The notes under the pieces: model-generated
What the model saw: only the letters and a program-made list of their open reading frames with translations
What the model was told of the DNA's origin: nothing
The model's database searches: none
Shown here: piece by piece, positions 1 to 10,225 of the stretch
How the letters are laid out: each line of letters begins with the position of its first letter
Numbering within the stretch: position 1 is the stretch's first letter
Position numbers and translations under genes: made by a program
From: Odobenus rosmarus divergens
Lineage: Eukaryota > Chordata > Mammalia > Carnivora > Odobenidae
Direction of reading: 5' to 3'
Length of the DNA stretch: 64,000 nucleotides
Assembly (NCBI RefSeq): GCF_000321225.1
Contig: NW_004450464.1
Coordinates: 2,671,427 to 2,735,426 of the forward strand

Positions 1-932
1 ATCTTAAAAACAGGTCAAAAGGCTCTTAGATGTTCATTTTGATACACATACATGTGTCTGCAATTGGATTAGATAAATTGGAACTTCATGAAAATGAGGT
101 AGAGTTAAACAATTTCATGGTCTGGTTTCTTATTAAGAAATAATATAATTTTATCATGGGTCTATGATGTCCTGGTGCCAGACAAATGCTGAAGCCAACT
201 GAAGGCTTTTATCAAAAATTAAACTTTGACTTAGAGCCAAGATTCTAGTTTTCAGCTAAGATGCTTTACATCTATGTCAGCTTTGTACTTCATGGACTAA
301 TTGCCATAATACATGATTATTGATGCAGAATCCTCTGTGGTTCCTTTTGGTCTAGTAGACTTGTATATTGAAAATTGCAGTTTTAACATATTTAAGAGTA
401 CAAGTGACTAACTTGACAGAAATTTTCACACACAAACCCTGACAGCCTGAAGTAAGGATACCCTTCCTTTATCCCCGTTCCTCCACCCACGCTTCTGCCT
501 GCTTACCACCAATATTCCTCGGACTGTCAGTTGCTGGCATCTGGTAAATCCAATTCTTACTGGCCCAGAGAATGTACTAATTATATCCTACAGCTAATTA
601 GAAAGCAGCCTCTTTGTTGGAGAACAGTCTATTTAGCTCATCAATGAATAAGACTTGGTTTGAATCTTGATTTAAAAATCAAAGGAAAATGGAGAAGGGA
701 TGAGAAGGAAAATATATCCCTCATGAAGCAGGAAGCCCTGCTAATTAAATTGAGGAAATAAATATAGATTTTGTATAAGACTGGAAGGAGAGGATTTGGA
801 CTAAAATACTGAAACTAGAGGAATTAAAGGATGTATTTGCATTTCATGAACCTTATTTACAAAACCTAGAAACATGTTATCTTAAAATCTTAGCATAGCT
901 GTAGTTGATATATCAATGACCTAATTTGAAAA
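1..932. other. Unclassified AT-rich sequence
   Basis: I see no repeat family, RNA gene or convincing coding frame in this stretch. It is AT-rich, with short CT-rich patches near 470-500. It may be single-copy intergenic or intronic DNA. Confidence 0.5.
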
Positions 933-947
933 CTGGTCAGATTCTTT

Positions 948-1131
948 TTTTTTTTTTTAAGATTTTATTTATTTATTTGACAGAGAGAGCACAAGGAGGG
1001 GGAGCAGCAGAGGGAGAGGGAGAAACAAGTACCCACTGAACAGGGAGCCCGAGGCGGGGTTCTATCCCAGGGCCCCAGGATCACACCTCAGCCAAAGGCA
1101 GATGCTAATGGACCAAGCCACCCAGCTGCCC
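948..1131 (-). mobile_element. Carnivore tRNA-Lys SINE (CAN-SINE), full length
   Basis: The element reads in reverse: T-run, aagattttatttatttattt, a GA-rich middle, then the reversed tRNA-like head ending near agccacccagctgcccc. Perfect 15-bp target-site repeats, ctggtcagattcttt, lie at 933-947 and 1132-1146, which fixes both ends and indicates L1-mediated insertion. Internal A/B box promoter remnants of the tRNA-derived head are expected but have mutated. Non-coding. Confidence 0.95.
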
Positions 1132-1540
1132 CTGGTCAGATTCTTTAAAAAGAGACAAGGAGGGTAATGTTTTATTGATGAAAGTTTCACGAATAGCACG
1201 CATGATTCAACACTTATACTTAGGTTAAATACTTCTGAAGAGTTAAATTTCTATAATGTGTATTTATGTTAATAGCTCACATGGGATTTATTAAATAAAA
1301 AATACAGTTCCTCACATTAACAGGGCTTTACCATAAATTTGGGGATGGCATAATCCTTGCAGGTGTCAACCATTGAAATATGTAAATGGTAACCTGACCC
1401 ATTCACTCTTTACCCCTTAATCTTCATAATCAAATCTGATCATCACAAGCATCAGAGAAAGACATTTTCATGCTAATTTTCAAAATTGTTACCAATTTAC
1501 CATGTCTAATTAAAATGGGAAGTTCTATAACACTTCAGGT

Positions 1541-1722
1541 CAGTGGTTCTCCACCCTGGCTGCACTTCAGAATTATCTAGGGAAGCTTTTTAAAAATATC
1601 CAGTATTGTACCCACCCCCTTGATACCCCCACACATTAATATATTTAGAGTCTCTGGGTATGGGGCTCAGGAACCATATATTTTTTTGAAGTCTGCGAGG
1701 GGATCCTATATATATATATATA
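1541..1722. mobile_element. hAT-Charlie-type miniature DNA element, cut by the assembly gap
   Basis: It begins with the hAT-like terminal inverted repeat cagtggttctccaccctggc and continues with the familiar body (cttcagaattatctaggg, tttttaaaaatatcc, gagtctctgggtatggggc) of short non-autonomous Charlie-group elements such as MER3/MER58. The expected distal inverted repeat (gagaaccactg) is not reached. The element runs into a (TA)n tract at about 1707-1722 and then the run of N. The exact family is uncertain. Confidence 0.6.
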
Positions 1723-1772
1723 NNNNNNNNNNNNNNNNNNNNNNNNNNNNNNNNNNNNNNNNNNNNNNNNNN
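1723..1772. other. Assembly gap (50 N)
   Basis: Fifty consecutive N follow directly after a TA dinucleotide tract. The round number suggests a placeholder, not a measured length. The TA repeat is the likely cause of the break. Confidence 1.
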
Positions 1773-2512
1773 GGTTGGTCCCAAAAGATTGGGAAGTCAT
1801 TAAGAAAGTTTCTTGAGTTGCTTAAGAACCAGATAAAAACAGAAAAGGAGAGGAATTAGTTTCTTAGGCTTGAACAGAGATACTGTTTTCATCCTACAGA
1901 GTGGACAGTAAGGGAAACATGGATCCTTCTGAGAAGCTGATTAAAAGCTATGGACCTCTTCCAAGAAAAGCAAACACATCCACAAAGATGAAACTGGCAT
2001 AGAAGGTGATACGTTTTAAAGAAAAGCAGAATCTCAGGAGAAAAGTCTGTGAACCAGAGGGAAGAAAGAAGTGTTCCCAGAGATGGAAGAGCTAACACTA
2101 AGAAATGAAGCCCAATTATTATATGCACAGGGCCATTCAGGCAGAGATGATAATGGCATGTAAAGGACTGTGAGATAGGAAAACTTTCCAAAATGACATT
2201 TACATGTCTCATTTTAATAGAATATATCTATAAGCTTCCTGCAAAGACCTAATTCTTTGCTGAATTTAACATGTTTCCCTCCTGACTGTCACACCCTCCC
2301 CACAAAGCAAAGATTCATGCATTGCTTATTCTAGTCTAGTTTCCTATGCTATTTTCCAAAAAGACTTTCACAAATTTCTTCTATTTCTTTCCTTTAAATA
2401 ATATTAGATTGATGCTGCTAAAGCAGACCCCAAATTTTAAAGTACTTTAGGTTTCAGCATCAGAATACTGAAGGAAACAGTAGCTATCCACTTCAAGGTC
2501 GTTTTTTGTTTG
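1773..2512. other. Unclassified sequence
   Basis: Purine-rich, AT-rich DNA. A 107-codon minus-strand frame at 1889-2212 is open, but its translation has no motif I recognise and its composition is that of random AT-rich DNA. I call no gene. Confidence 0.45.
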
Positions 2513-2603
2513 TTTTATTTTTAAGATTTTATTTATTTATTTGAGAGAGAGAGAGAGAACAGGAGAGGGGGGAAGTTCAGAGGGAGAAGCAGACTCCCCG
2601 CTC
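2513..2603 (-). mobile_element. CAN-SINE 3' fragment
   Basis: The reversed SINE tail (ttaagattttatttatttat, gagagagagagaga) and part of the CT-rich body (reverse strand agagggagaagcagactcc) are present. The sequence then stops at about 2603, before the tRNA-like head. This is a 5'-truncated copy. Confidence 0.85.
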
Positions 2604-2734
2604 GTTTATATAATTTGAATTTTATTTCATTCTTTCTCTCTAGAATTTCCACTCAATGCACCCTGATTTTCTTGGAGCCAATCTTAGATGATCTCATTCA
2701 AATCAAGCCCCTCAATTTTTCTCAATCCATCTTT

Positions 2735-2860
2735 TTATATACAACCCTGGAAATGGAACTGAGGTACTAAAATCGGCTCTGAAGCTATTCTAACTATAGT
2801 CACTCAGCTTAATAAATCCTAGATTTAGGATCTATGCTTTTTCTAACACAGAATTATCAA
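2735..2860 (-). repeat. MIR-like SINE fragment
   Basis: The order of words resembles the reverse of MIR: ggaaatggaactgaggta, then ctatagtcactcagcttaat, then ctagatttaggatctatgct. These correspond to the ancestral gaaactgaggc, cacacagctaataag and ggatttgaacccag modules. It is highly diverged. Confidence 0.45.
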
Positions 2861-3744
2861 GCCATGGGATTTTCGGAATCAAAGGATTCCTTAGAAGTTT
2901 GTAACAATTTAAATCCACTGGTCTGCATAAGTAGTCCAAACGGCATCGATACTTTAAACAGTTAGGAATATTTCAAGATTCATATTAATGCTGTTTTTAG
3001 CATCTTTCCAATCAATCCATTGCCCTTGATATTGTTATTAATAGACAATTAGCAGACAAGATTCGCATCAGTGGCAAGCTCAACAGCATGACATGTGCTT
3101 CCAGCATGGACGGGAAGGGAGATCTGATAAAAGGACCAGAAAAGTAAAACCACAAGATGAAAGTGCACATCTACGTGACCACATATCTACACAAAAATGG
3201 CTTGCAGGAGATCAATGAAAGAAGTTCTCCATCAAATGAGAGAACATCTAAGGAATACGGAAGGTCTGACACACATAGCATGGTGCTTCTATTTCTGTTG
3301 TACTAATAGATGGCATGTTGGATTGAATATTAAAATATCTCTGTCCCTATACGTCATGAAAAACTTCATTTAAATTACAACTAAAATCTTGATCCTCTGT
3401 AACTAGATTTACTTTTATTGCGGCTGTGAATACTGAGTCCCCTTAGCTGAGTCTCCTTTACAAGACACATATGTAAGTTTCTACGCGTCTTACTTGAAAT
3501 AAGGCCACCTACATTGTAACTGATATATATTTATATATTTATAATATAAATATTATAATCAACTCCTTAAAAGACTATTCATTTCAACTGCTTAAATGAA
3601 TACATTTCTTTGTTTAGATATAGTTTATAGTTTACGCCACACAGTTTCATATGTGGATAATGAGTGGAAATCCACTAGAAAAAAAGTGTAAAGCTTGGAG
3701 CATCCCAAAGTTATCCCTAAGGAACAGAAAAACAGCCATATATC
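2861..3744. other. Unclassified sequence
   Basis: No recognisable repeat, RNA or gene. An AT-rich palindromic patch (tatatatttatatatttata) lies near 3522-3545. Confidence 0.45.
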
Positions 3745-3861
3745 TGGGTTGCCTGCTTGGACTCAGTCAGTGAAGCATGCAACTCTTAATCTCAAGGTTG
3801 TGAGTTTGAGCCCCATGCTGGGTGTAGAGATCACTTAAAAATAATATCTTAAAAAAAAAAA
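3745..3861 (+). mobile_element. Short carnivore SINE, older b-type without CT-rich region
   Basis: A tRNA-like head (gggttgcctgcttggactca) is followed by tctcaaggttgtgagtttga, gccccatgctgggtgtagag, atcacttaaaaataatatct and an A-tail at about 3850-3860. This body, with the gggtgtagagat end in place of the ctcagcagggag and CT-rich part, marks an older carnivore subfamily. Flanks resemble a decayed target-site repeat. Confidence 0.8.
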
Positions 3862-5698
3862 GCAGTTACACATCTAAAATTTTGCAAACAGTAAATGTTC
3901 ATTAAATATTTAAAGAAAGGCAGTAGAATTCAGAATTACTCCTGTCCACTATATCCAGGCTAGTTCAAAAGAACATTTTTATGACTTTCCTAAAATTTAC
4001 CAAGAATGTCTGAAGAGAATGTCTTTATCCAAAATAAGATATACATTTTGTTATCAAAATTTCCTTTGCTGTTTATTACCATCTAAATAGTTACATGATA
4101 CCCAAATGTGAGGCATCATGCAACTCTGCAATTTTTCACGTTTCATACAATGCTTATACAGTAAATAGAATTTGTCAAATTTGAATTTCATTAGAAATCT
4201 AAGCTCAAATCCTAAGAACCTTTACTTTTCCCAGACCAAATTTTGATTCTTTTCTAGCCCACTGTGCTGAACGGTGCACATGAGTCACCCATTATGCAAG
4301 ATGCAGTCGGCAGTAGGAGTGGAGGGTTCAGCCAACAGACTGTGTAATTACATTACTCAATGATCTGCAGCCCATGCCTCAAGCAATGGCTCAGCACAGG
4401 GTTGGTGGCAGGAATGATAGAAAACAATGAGTAAAAATTAAAACAAAAAAATAAAATTAAAACTAACAACTAGTGACTGTAAAAGGGGTTCAAGTTAGAG
4501 TGGCAGCATCATCCAAGATTACCCTCGGGTTCAAATGTTGGTAATATCAAGAGCCCAACAAAAATCACATGTTTAAACCATTTGGGGTTAAGTATATTTG
4601 CAGGAATTTTAAACCACTGGAACCTAAGCCAACAGTAAGGATATTTTAACTAATGGCAGCTGGTCTTTGCCAATTTCAAGCTTGAAACATTGACATATAA
4701 ATAATTTAACATAAATAATCAATATTTGATTTGTACAAGGTGGACTGTCCCCCACAACCCAACAACTAGTGAACAACTAATGAACACTACCAGGTAAGTA
4801 TTGTTACCTGCACGTTAGTCATCATTTTTAAAATATGTGGATATTAAATACATTTAAATATATATGAAGATTATATATACCAAATGTATTAAATAGATAT
4901 GATGCATATATTTGTGTGTGTATATTCACAAGATTAATCGAAAGAAATGCTCATGTATTTAAATCAGCCAGCAGCCTAGCAGAACAAATCATGTGTATCA
5001 GTGTGGATTTCAAACATGGGCAAAAGAACAAGCTTTGTTTGCAGCATAAAAGAAACTATGCCTGGTTGGCACACTGCCCTACCACAAAGCGATCTCCTGA
5101 TAACTTGTGGCTCAAAATGCTGCTATCATCAGATTCCTTCCTTTGGTAGTACTATACACACTTTGATGCTGAGATAACATGGACACTTCATATGCAAGAT
5201 ATAATGGAAGCAGAAATTGCTCCCTTGATTTAACCAGTAGTTATTTAGGAATGTTGAGCAGTGCAAAATTGCAGTTATTTGCGGATCCTCATTAATAACA
5301 CCTCGCACTGTTTCTGCAAAGGCAAATGCACTTTGACATTCAATATTTTTTCTTCACAGTTATTTGAATTCCCTCTGAACGGAAGTAGAAAATAGGTAAT
5401 TGTACCCATCGTTCAAATAGCGATACAGTTTATTTTAGAATTGTGGTGAGAGCCAATGGATCCTTTGTCTGCTTCGGTGTTGTAACAAAAATTGCTGCTT
5501 TTCCCACCATGGAAAATGCCACAATGGTATTACTTTTCTCAGGAAATTGTGTGAAAGATAGTTCAATGGTTAAAAATCCCTTAAGTGTTCCAGACCCTAT
5601 CAGTGAAATTTAGCTGCTCTCACTAGAAGACAAAAATCTATAAAACATATGAAACAGGGACAGATAATCCTGGAAAATTATAATGACAGTAACAGTTT
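3862..5698. other. Unclassified sequence, about 1.8 kb
   Basis: I recognise nothing specific. A 77-codon frame at 4916-5149 starts with ATG but shows no domain and has no splice or promoter context that I can support. The stretch is AT-rich with scattered TA runs (4850-4915). Confidence 0.45.
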
Positions 5699-5710
5699 AG
5701 AAGGAAAGAT

Positions 5711-5915
5711 GCAAGATGCATGAGAGACTATGGACTCTGAAAAACAAACTGAGGGTTCTAGAGGGGAGGGCAGTGGGGGGATGGGTTAGCCCAGGGATGG
5801 GTATTAAAGAGGGCACGTTCTGCATGGAGCACTGGGTGTTATACACAAACAATGAATCATGGAACACTACATCAAAAACTAATGATGTAATAATGGTGAT
5901 TAACATAACATAATA

Positions 5916-5946
<31 letters not shown>

Positions 5947-6009
5947 AATGAATCTTAAAAATAAGTAAATAAATAAATAAAATCTGTATGTATTTCTGGA
6001 AAAAAAAAA
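5711..6009 (+). mobile_element. Young 5'-truncated L1 (3' UTR end) with extra 3' sequence
   Basis: This is the carnivore L1 3' end: atgagagactatggactctg, a G-rich tract, ttaaagagggcacgttctgc, actgggtgttatacacaaac, aatgaatcatggaacactac, and a (taaa)n tail to about 5948. Target-site repeats agaaggaaagat lie at 5699-5710 and 6010-6021. Between the first tail and the final poly(A) there are about 50 extra bases (see findings). It has no ORF and is dead on arrival. Confidence 0.9.
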
Positions 6010-6149
6010 AGAAGGAAAGATACAGCACCAAATTAAAACCTTCCATTTTATATTATCAGTTTTAATTTAGTTTACACATGAAGCATTTGGGAGTATTCAT
6101 CAAATAACTTCTCAGTAAAACTATTTAAGAACTATAGACAAGACTTAAA

Positions 6150-6612
6150 ATAAGGTGAATGATCTCAAGCATCGCCTTTGCCCGGCACTCTTCTGCTCCT
6201 TCACCTACCCCTCAATTTCAGATTCCATCCCCAATGTCCTCACAACGGATCTCTTCAAATGTCTCTTTCTGAGCACATCATTTCTCCAAGTCTTTGCCAC
6301 CTTCTTTGTGAAAACATACCTGACCTAAATTCTGTTCCCACAGAACATATCAGTGGTATTCAATCTTGAACACCTTTTACTTTTGCACCCTATTGAAGAA
6401 TCTGTGTTACACTGGGATTGAGATGAAAATTTCCCTTATTCTGAGAAAGAGATTTCTGAATTTCAATTATCTATCTATCGTAGACATTCTTTTAAGGCCT
6501 TAATAGCCATTTTGAAACCCCATGAAACTATAATCTTGAGAATACTGCCTCTTATTCATCTTTGAACAGTGCTTAGTACCAGCACATGGCAATTACTCAA
6601 TAAATGTTGGTT
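6150..6612 (+). repeat. L2 LINE 3' part
   Basis: The sequence follows the L2 3' consensus in order: CT-rich caaatgtctctttctgagca near 6256, a middle region, and the L2/MIR core end gtgcttagtaccagcacatg ... ctcaataaatgttggttgaa near 6571-6615. It is highly diverged, so no reverse transcriptase frame survives. Confidence 0.65.
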
Positions 6613-6882
6613 GAACATAAGTGCATTACCTCCAGTTTAGTTCAAAATTGTGTATCATTGATGGAGAACCCTTGCTCTCTACAATGGCTAATGAATCCAA
6701 GAGAGCAAAATGTTTTAAGTTTTCTGGATGACTTGGAAGGGTCACTAACCATCAAAATACCAAAGAATAAATCTCCACCCTATTCCCTGAAAAGCACACT
6801 ACATAGTTGCCCTATCATAGCTTTCAATGCTTCAAAATCTGTTCATATGACTTTAATTTTGAGGGCTTATATTTGAAAATGT

Positions 6883-6986
6883 TGTTTTCTTTGTCCAGTA
6901 GCTTAATACATACATCATACAAGAGCATGCTTGTATGTTTTCTATGTCCAGTAGCTTAATACATACATCATACAAGAGCAGGCTTC
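6883..6986. repeat. 53-bp tandem duplication, two copies
   Basis: Two copies of a unit containing gtccagtagcttaatacata, catcatacaagagca follow each other with a 53-bp period (about 6883-6935 and 6936-6986). They differ at only two positions in the aligned part. The unit is not a known interspersed repeat to me. Confidence 0.9.
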
Positions 6987-7090
6987 GATATCAGTCACTC
7001 TGGGAGATGCCTCCTTACCCATCAGTTCACCCCTTTACTGCCAAAAGTTAATTATGTATATGCTACAAAACCTGTATTCTAAGTCAGACA

Positions 7091-7125
<35 letters not shown>
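7091..7125. repeat. (CA)n microsatellite
   Basis: About 17 CA units with no interruption after the first few bases. It directly abuts the MLT2-like LTR. Confidence 0.95.
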
Positions 7126-7128
<3 letters not shown>

Positions 7129-7357
7129 TGTATTAGTCAGGGTACTCCAGAGAAACAGAACCAATGTATTAAAAACCTATATATAAATAGGCTATATATA
7201 ACATTCCTGTTATATATGATATATATAAAAATATATAATTCTAAATCAATATAATTTCATCTAAAAAATACCTTCATGGAAGCATCCAGAATAATATGTA
7301 ATCAAATATCTGGGTACTATAGTCTAGCCAAGTTGATAAATAAAATTAACCATCACA
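7129..7357 (-). mobile_element. MLT2-like ERVL solo LTR, internally deleted
   Basis: It starts with tgtattagtcagggtactcc agagaaacagaacc and ends with gccaagttgataaataaaat taaccatcaca, the two ends of an MLT2-class ERVL LTR in reverse, with TG...CA termini. The full LTR is usually longer, about 400-500 bp. Here most of the middle is missing and replaced by AT-rich sequence, with only the ccttcatggaagcatccaga part kept. No viral genes are present. Confidence 0.7.
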
Positions 7358-8029
7358 AATCCCAAGCAGGTATGTTTGCCTATACTGCATTAAAAGATGA
7401 AGAAACATAATTTTGTTCATATAACAAAATATTTAATCATTGATTGATAAGGAGATTAGCAGAGGAACAATACATGTATTTGGTTCCAGATCTTCATTTT
7501 GATGGAAATACCTTTAAACACAAACTCATGAAGCTTGTAGAATTAAGTTGTTATCATAAAGGCTGTCATACTTTATGATACATACTAGAAGAATCTGCTC
7601 TTCTCATAACATTTGTTTCTGAACTAGCTGCAATAAAACTTCTTTATTATAGAGTCCATAAAGCATTTTCACCTCCTAAATTCAAATCTTAAAGTAGCCA
7701 TTAAGTGCCTACAATATACCCATTTGTAATGCTATTAATAGCAATTATGATGGCAACTGTAGCCAACAAGAAGACAGTGAAATGCAATGATAATGTTATC
7801 CTAAAGAATTGACATACTGTAATCTTCTTGGTGATAGAATTCTCTACTCTATATACACAGCCAGAAAATATGAAGCTTTGTCTGTCGAGTTTGTAAAACA
7901 TGTTTTCTCTGAAGATACAAATCTAGATAATAAAGATGCGTAAGGTAGTTCTCACTGCTACCAACCATTTTCCTAGAATGTACCTCTGATCATGTCAAGT
8001 AACTGCTCAAAAATCTTTGATAGAGCCCC
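7358..8029. other. Unclassified sequence
   Basis: AT-rich, with no repeat family or gene recognised. A 66-codon minus-strand frame at 7701-7901 has no recognisable features. Confidence 0.4.
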
Positions 8030-8039
8030 ACAGTCAGTG

Positions 8040-8145
8040 AACTATATCAAATCCAGCCTGTGGCCTGTTTTTGTACAGCCTGAGAGCTAAAAATGGTTTT
8101 TACATTTTTTTAAGTGTTTTTTTTTTTTTTTAAGCCAAAGATGTA
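8040..8145. repeat. Possible hAT-type DNA transposon remnant
   Basis: The words aaatccagcctgtggcctgt, ttttgtacagcctgagagct and aaaaatggtttttacatttt resemble a common mammalian DNA-transposon-derived repeat (the 'caaatctggcccaccgcctg' type). Only one end is visible and it fades into a T-run. The family is not resolved. Confidence 0.4.
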
Positions 8146-8149
8146 GGCA

Positions 8150-8540
8150 ACAGAGACTTCTGGTTTATGAGATGAAGTACAAAACCCATAGCATGGCATT
8201 TAAGGCCCTCCATACTCTAAAGGCAAATTAATAGACTAACCACACTTCAAATATTCCCTGTCTCGGCATGTCCTTCCTTTCCTCTCCTGTCATCTAAATT
8301 CAGCTGTCCATCAAAAGACAGCTCAAGCTCATTTTCTCCATGAAGCTTTATCCAGCTATTCAATTCTATAGTAATCTCCTTCCTTGGAACTCCAACAGAC
8401 ATCAGTATCTGCTTTACTCACTGATGATCTCGCTTCTTTTTATGTACATATTTTTATCTAATCTTGTCTTCTGAACAGAAGTGTAAGATCCTTACGTGGA
8501 TCCCTTCTAACGATGTCATGCAAATGTTTAGTATCAGTAT
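8150..8540 (+). repeat. L2 LINE 3' part
   Basis: The L2 3'-ORF/UTR order is visible: catagcatggcatttaaggc cctccatactct, then tccatcaaaagacagctcaa and cattttctccatgaagcttt, matching the L2 words for 'catggcttacaaggccctgcatgatct', 'aagactcagctca' and 'ccaggaagcct'. It is diverged and non-functional. Confidence 0.65.
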
Positions 8541-8589
8541 TGCAAGTTTTAAGGACTTTCTAGGTCCTCTAAGTCTGATTTCTTATTAG

Positions 8590-8740
8590 TCAATAATTAA
8601 TCACCTTCATTCATCAGCAATTACTATTCCCAAGTACTGCCAAACCTGAACATACATTTGTTTTTCCTTCATTTAATCCTCACAAAATTTTAGATGATAA
8701 GTGATGAGGGAACAGAAGGCAAGCTGAGGACAAAGCAGAA
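8590..8740 (-). repeat. MIR-like fragment
   Basis: The reverse MIR words ttcatttaatcctcacaaaa, then gatgataagtgatgaggga, are visible. The match stops where the LTR-like block begins. Weak call. Confidence 0.35.
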
Positions 8741-9355
8741 GCTGACACCCCACAACCCCCCCGCCACCCCACCATGGGATATATGTGATATTCCTCTTGC
8801 ATTCCTGGCTGTCCTAAAGCTAAGGAAAGGAAAAACAAATAGTTAACTTATAGAGATCACAATCCTGCAAGACCTGAGTCTCCCTCAGTTTAGAAATATT
8901 TTAGCAATCTACAAGAGCAAAGCATTTCTATCAATAACTTAGCTTCTAGAAGGAAATGTAGATGCAATTAAATGTCTTTATAACCTGGAGCCCCTTGACA
9001 GATACCTGAAGCCTGCAGAGTGTAATGTTCCTCCAGGAAGCTCCCAACTATCTTCCTGTTAATTCCTTGCTAGAGGGAAAAACAACCTTGACAATGGCAA
9101 GGCCTCTGGTATCCTGTGAGCCTTCTTTATCATATGAAAATCCTTTTGCAACCTCCCATTCCCTTACCTCCCCCAACCCCATAGCATATAATCAGCCACC
9201 CCTCACAAACCCGGTACAGCCGCTCTTTCTGCCCACGGGTCCTGTCCCCCTGCTTTAATAAACCACCATCTTGCATCAAAGACGTCTCAAGAACTCTTTC
9301 TTGGCCATCAGCTCCGGGCCTCACTCCACCCAACCTCACCTATATTCCAAAACCC
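8740..9355 (+). mobile_element. LTR-like segment 1 (probable ERV1 solo LTR)
   Basis: The 3' part has the layout of a gammaretrovirus-type LTR: CT/CA-rich U3, a possible TATA-like ccccatagcatataatcag near 9177-9195, polyadenylation signal AATAAA at about 9257, and a U5-like tctttcttggccatcagctc cgggcc. The 5' boundary is uncertain, perhaps near the C-rich tract at 8742-8772. I see no primer-binding site or coding region, so a solo LTR is the simplest reading. The 77-codon frame at 9025-9258 lies within the U3-like part and is not a gene. Confidence 0.5.
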
Positions 9356-9537
9356 CATCAATAAGTATAATTATCTGATTTTTATATATAAAAATTGATA
9401 CTATTAATCTCTTTATGTTAGGTTTCTACCTCATTCTAGAACTGAGCAATGGAAGGAATGCCCCAAAGCAGAGTCCCAAGTCCTTCAAGGGGCATGATAG
9501 AGACGTGAGCTGGAGGGAGGATAAGTAAGCTACACAT

Positions 9538-9601
9538 TAAAAGCCCAGAGGGGATCGCTTCTCGGCCTTTTGGCTAAGATCAAGTGTAAAAGCCCAGGGG
9601 G
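9538..9601 (+). pseudogene. 3'-truncated U2 snRNA retro-fragment with target-site repeats
   Basis: Bases 9554-9588 are identical, as far as I remember the gene, to the first 35 nt of U2 snRNA. They begin atcgcttctcggcc and include the branch-site-pairing region near gtgta, which in U2 is followed by gtatc. The copy stops there. It is flanked by direct repeats taaaagcccag[a/g]ggg at 9538-9552 and 9587-9601, one mismatch in 15. The last two bases of the match (ta) overlap the second repeat. This is a retrotransposed pseudogene: no Sm site, no 3' stem-loops and no poly(A). Confidence 0.92.
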
Positions 9602-10135
9602 CACAACATCCTGACCTTGTGGCTTCCAAGACCTTGGGCCTGACAGATCAAGAGCCACAGGTACAGAACAGGTGCTCCTCTTTCACCTCTGCCCCAGAGT
9701 AACCCCTAGACTCATTATAATACATTTGCATTGCAGTTAACAGCCTCACCACTGAGAAAGGCTACCCAGAGGGTTCAGGTACAAACTTTGTAGGGTCAAA
9801 ACCTTCCCCTCCCAACATATGGGAGGAGTTTCCCAAATGATTGGAAACAGCCTCCATTAGAAACCACTCCACTGTATGTCACAGCTCCTCCCAGCCCCGA
9901 GACTCAATAATATCCAATTCCAGAACTACCTAGGGGCTGGTTCCACCTCTTGTGGAACCTGACGCCTCTCCCACCTTGAGAGTGTACTTTCACTTTAATA
10001 AACTGCTTTGTGCTTGCTACTTTCCTTCTGGCTGTCTGTATTCTACTGTGGGTCCCCATGTAAATCTTCTTGTGGGGAATCCAAGGACTGAGACCTCCAT
10101 TCACAGAATGCAGACTCTCTCACGTAGCACATTTA
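9602..10135 (+). mobile_element. LTR-like segment 2 (probable ERV1 LTR)
   Basis: This GC-richer segment has a retroviral LTR layout: U3-like body, gttccacctcttgtggaacc short inverted repeat near 9940-9959, tactttcactttaataaact with AATAAA at about 9998, then a U5-like tgtctgtattctactgtggg. The start may lie upstream of the U2 fragment, since sequence on both sides seems continuous. No viral gene is attached. Its relation to LTR-like segment 1 is unknown. Confidence 0.5.
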
Positions 10136-10162
10136 GGCAGGTTACCCATTTTACACCTTTTT

Positions 10163-10225
10163 TCAATCAATAGATATTTATTGAGCTCTTAATCTGTACC
10201 AGGCAGTGAAGAAGACACAGTTTCT
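10163..10225 (-). repeat. L2/MIR 3'-end fragment
   Basis: caatagatatttattgagct cttaatctgtaccaggcagt is the reverse of the shared L2/MIR 3' core (ctggcacatagtaggcgctc aataaat). Confidence 0.5.

Noticed and set aside
7054..7254. Frame with (TH)n repeat
   Set aside because: Translation of the CA microsatellite and LTR end.
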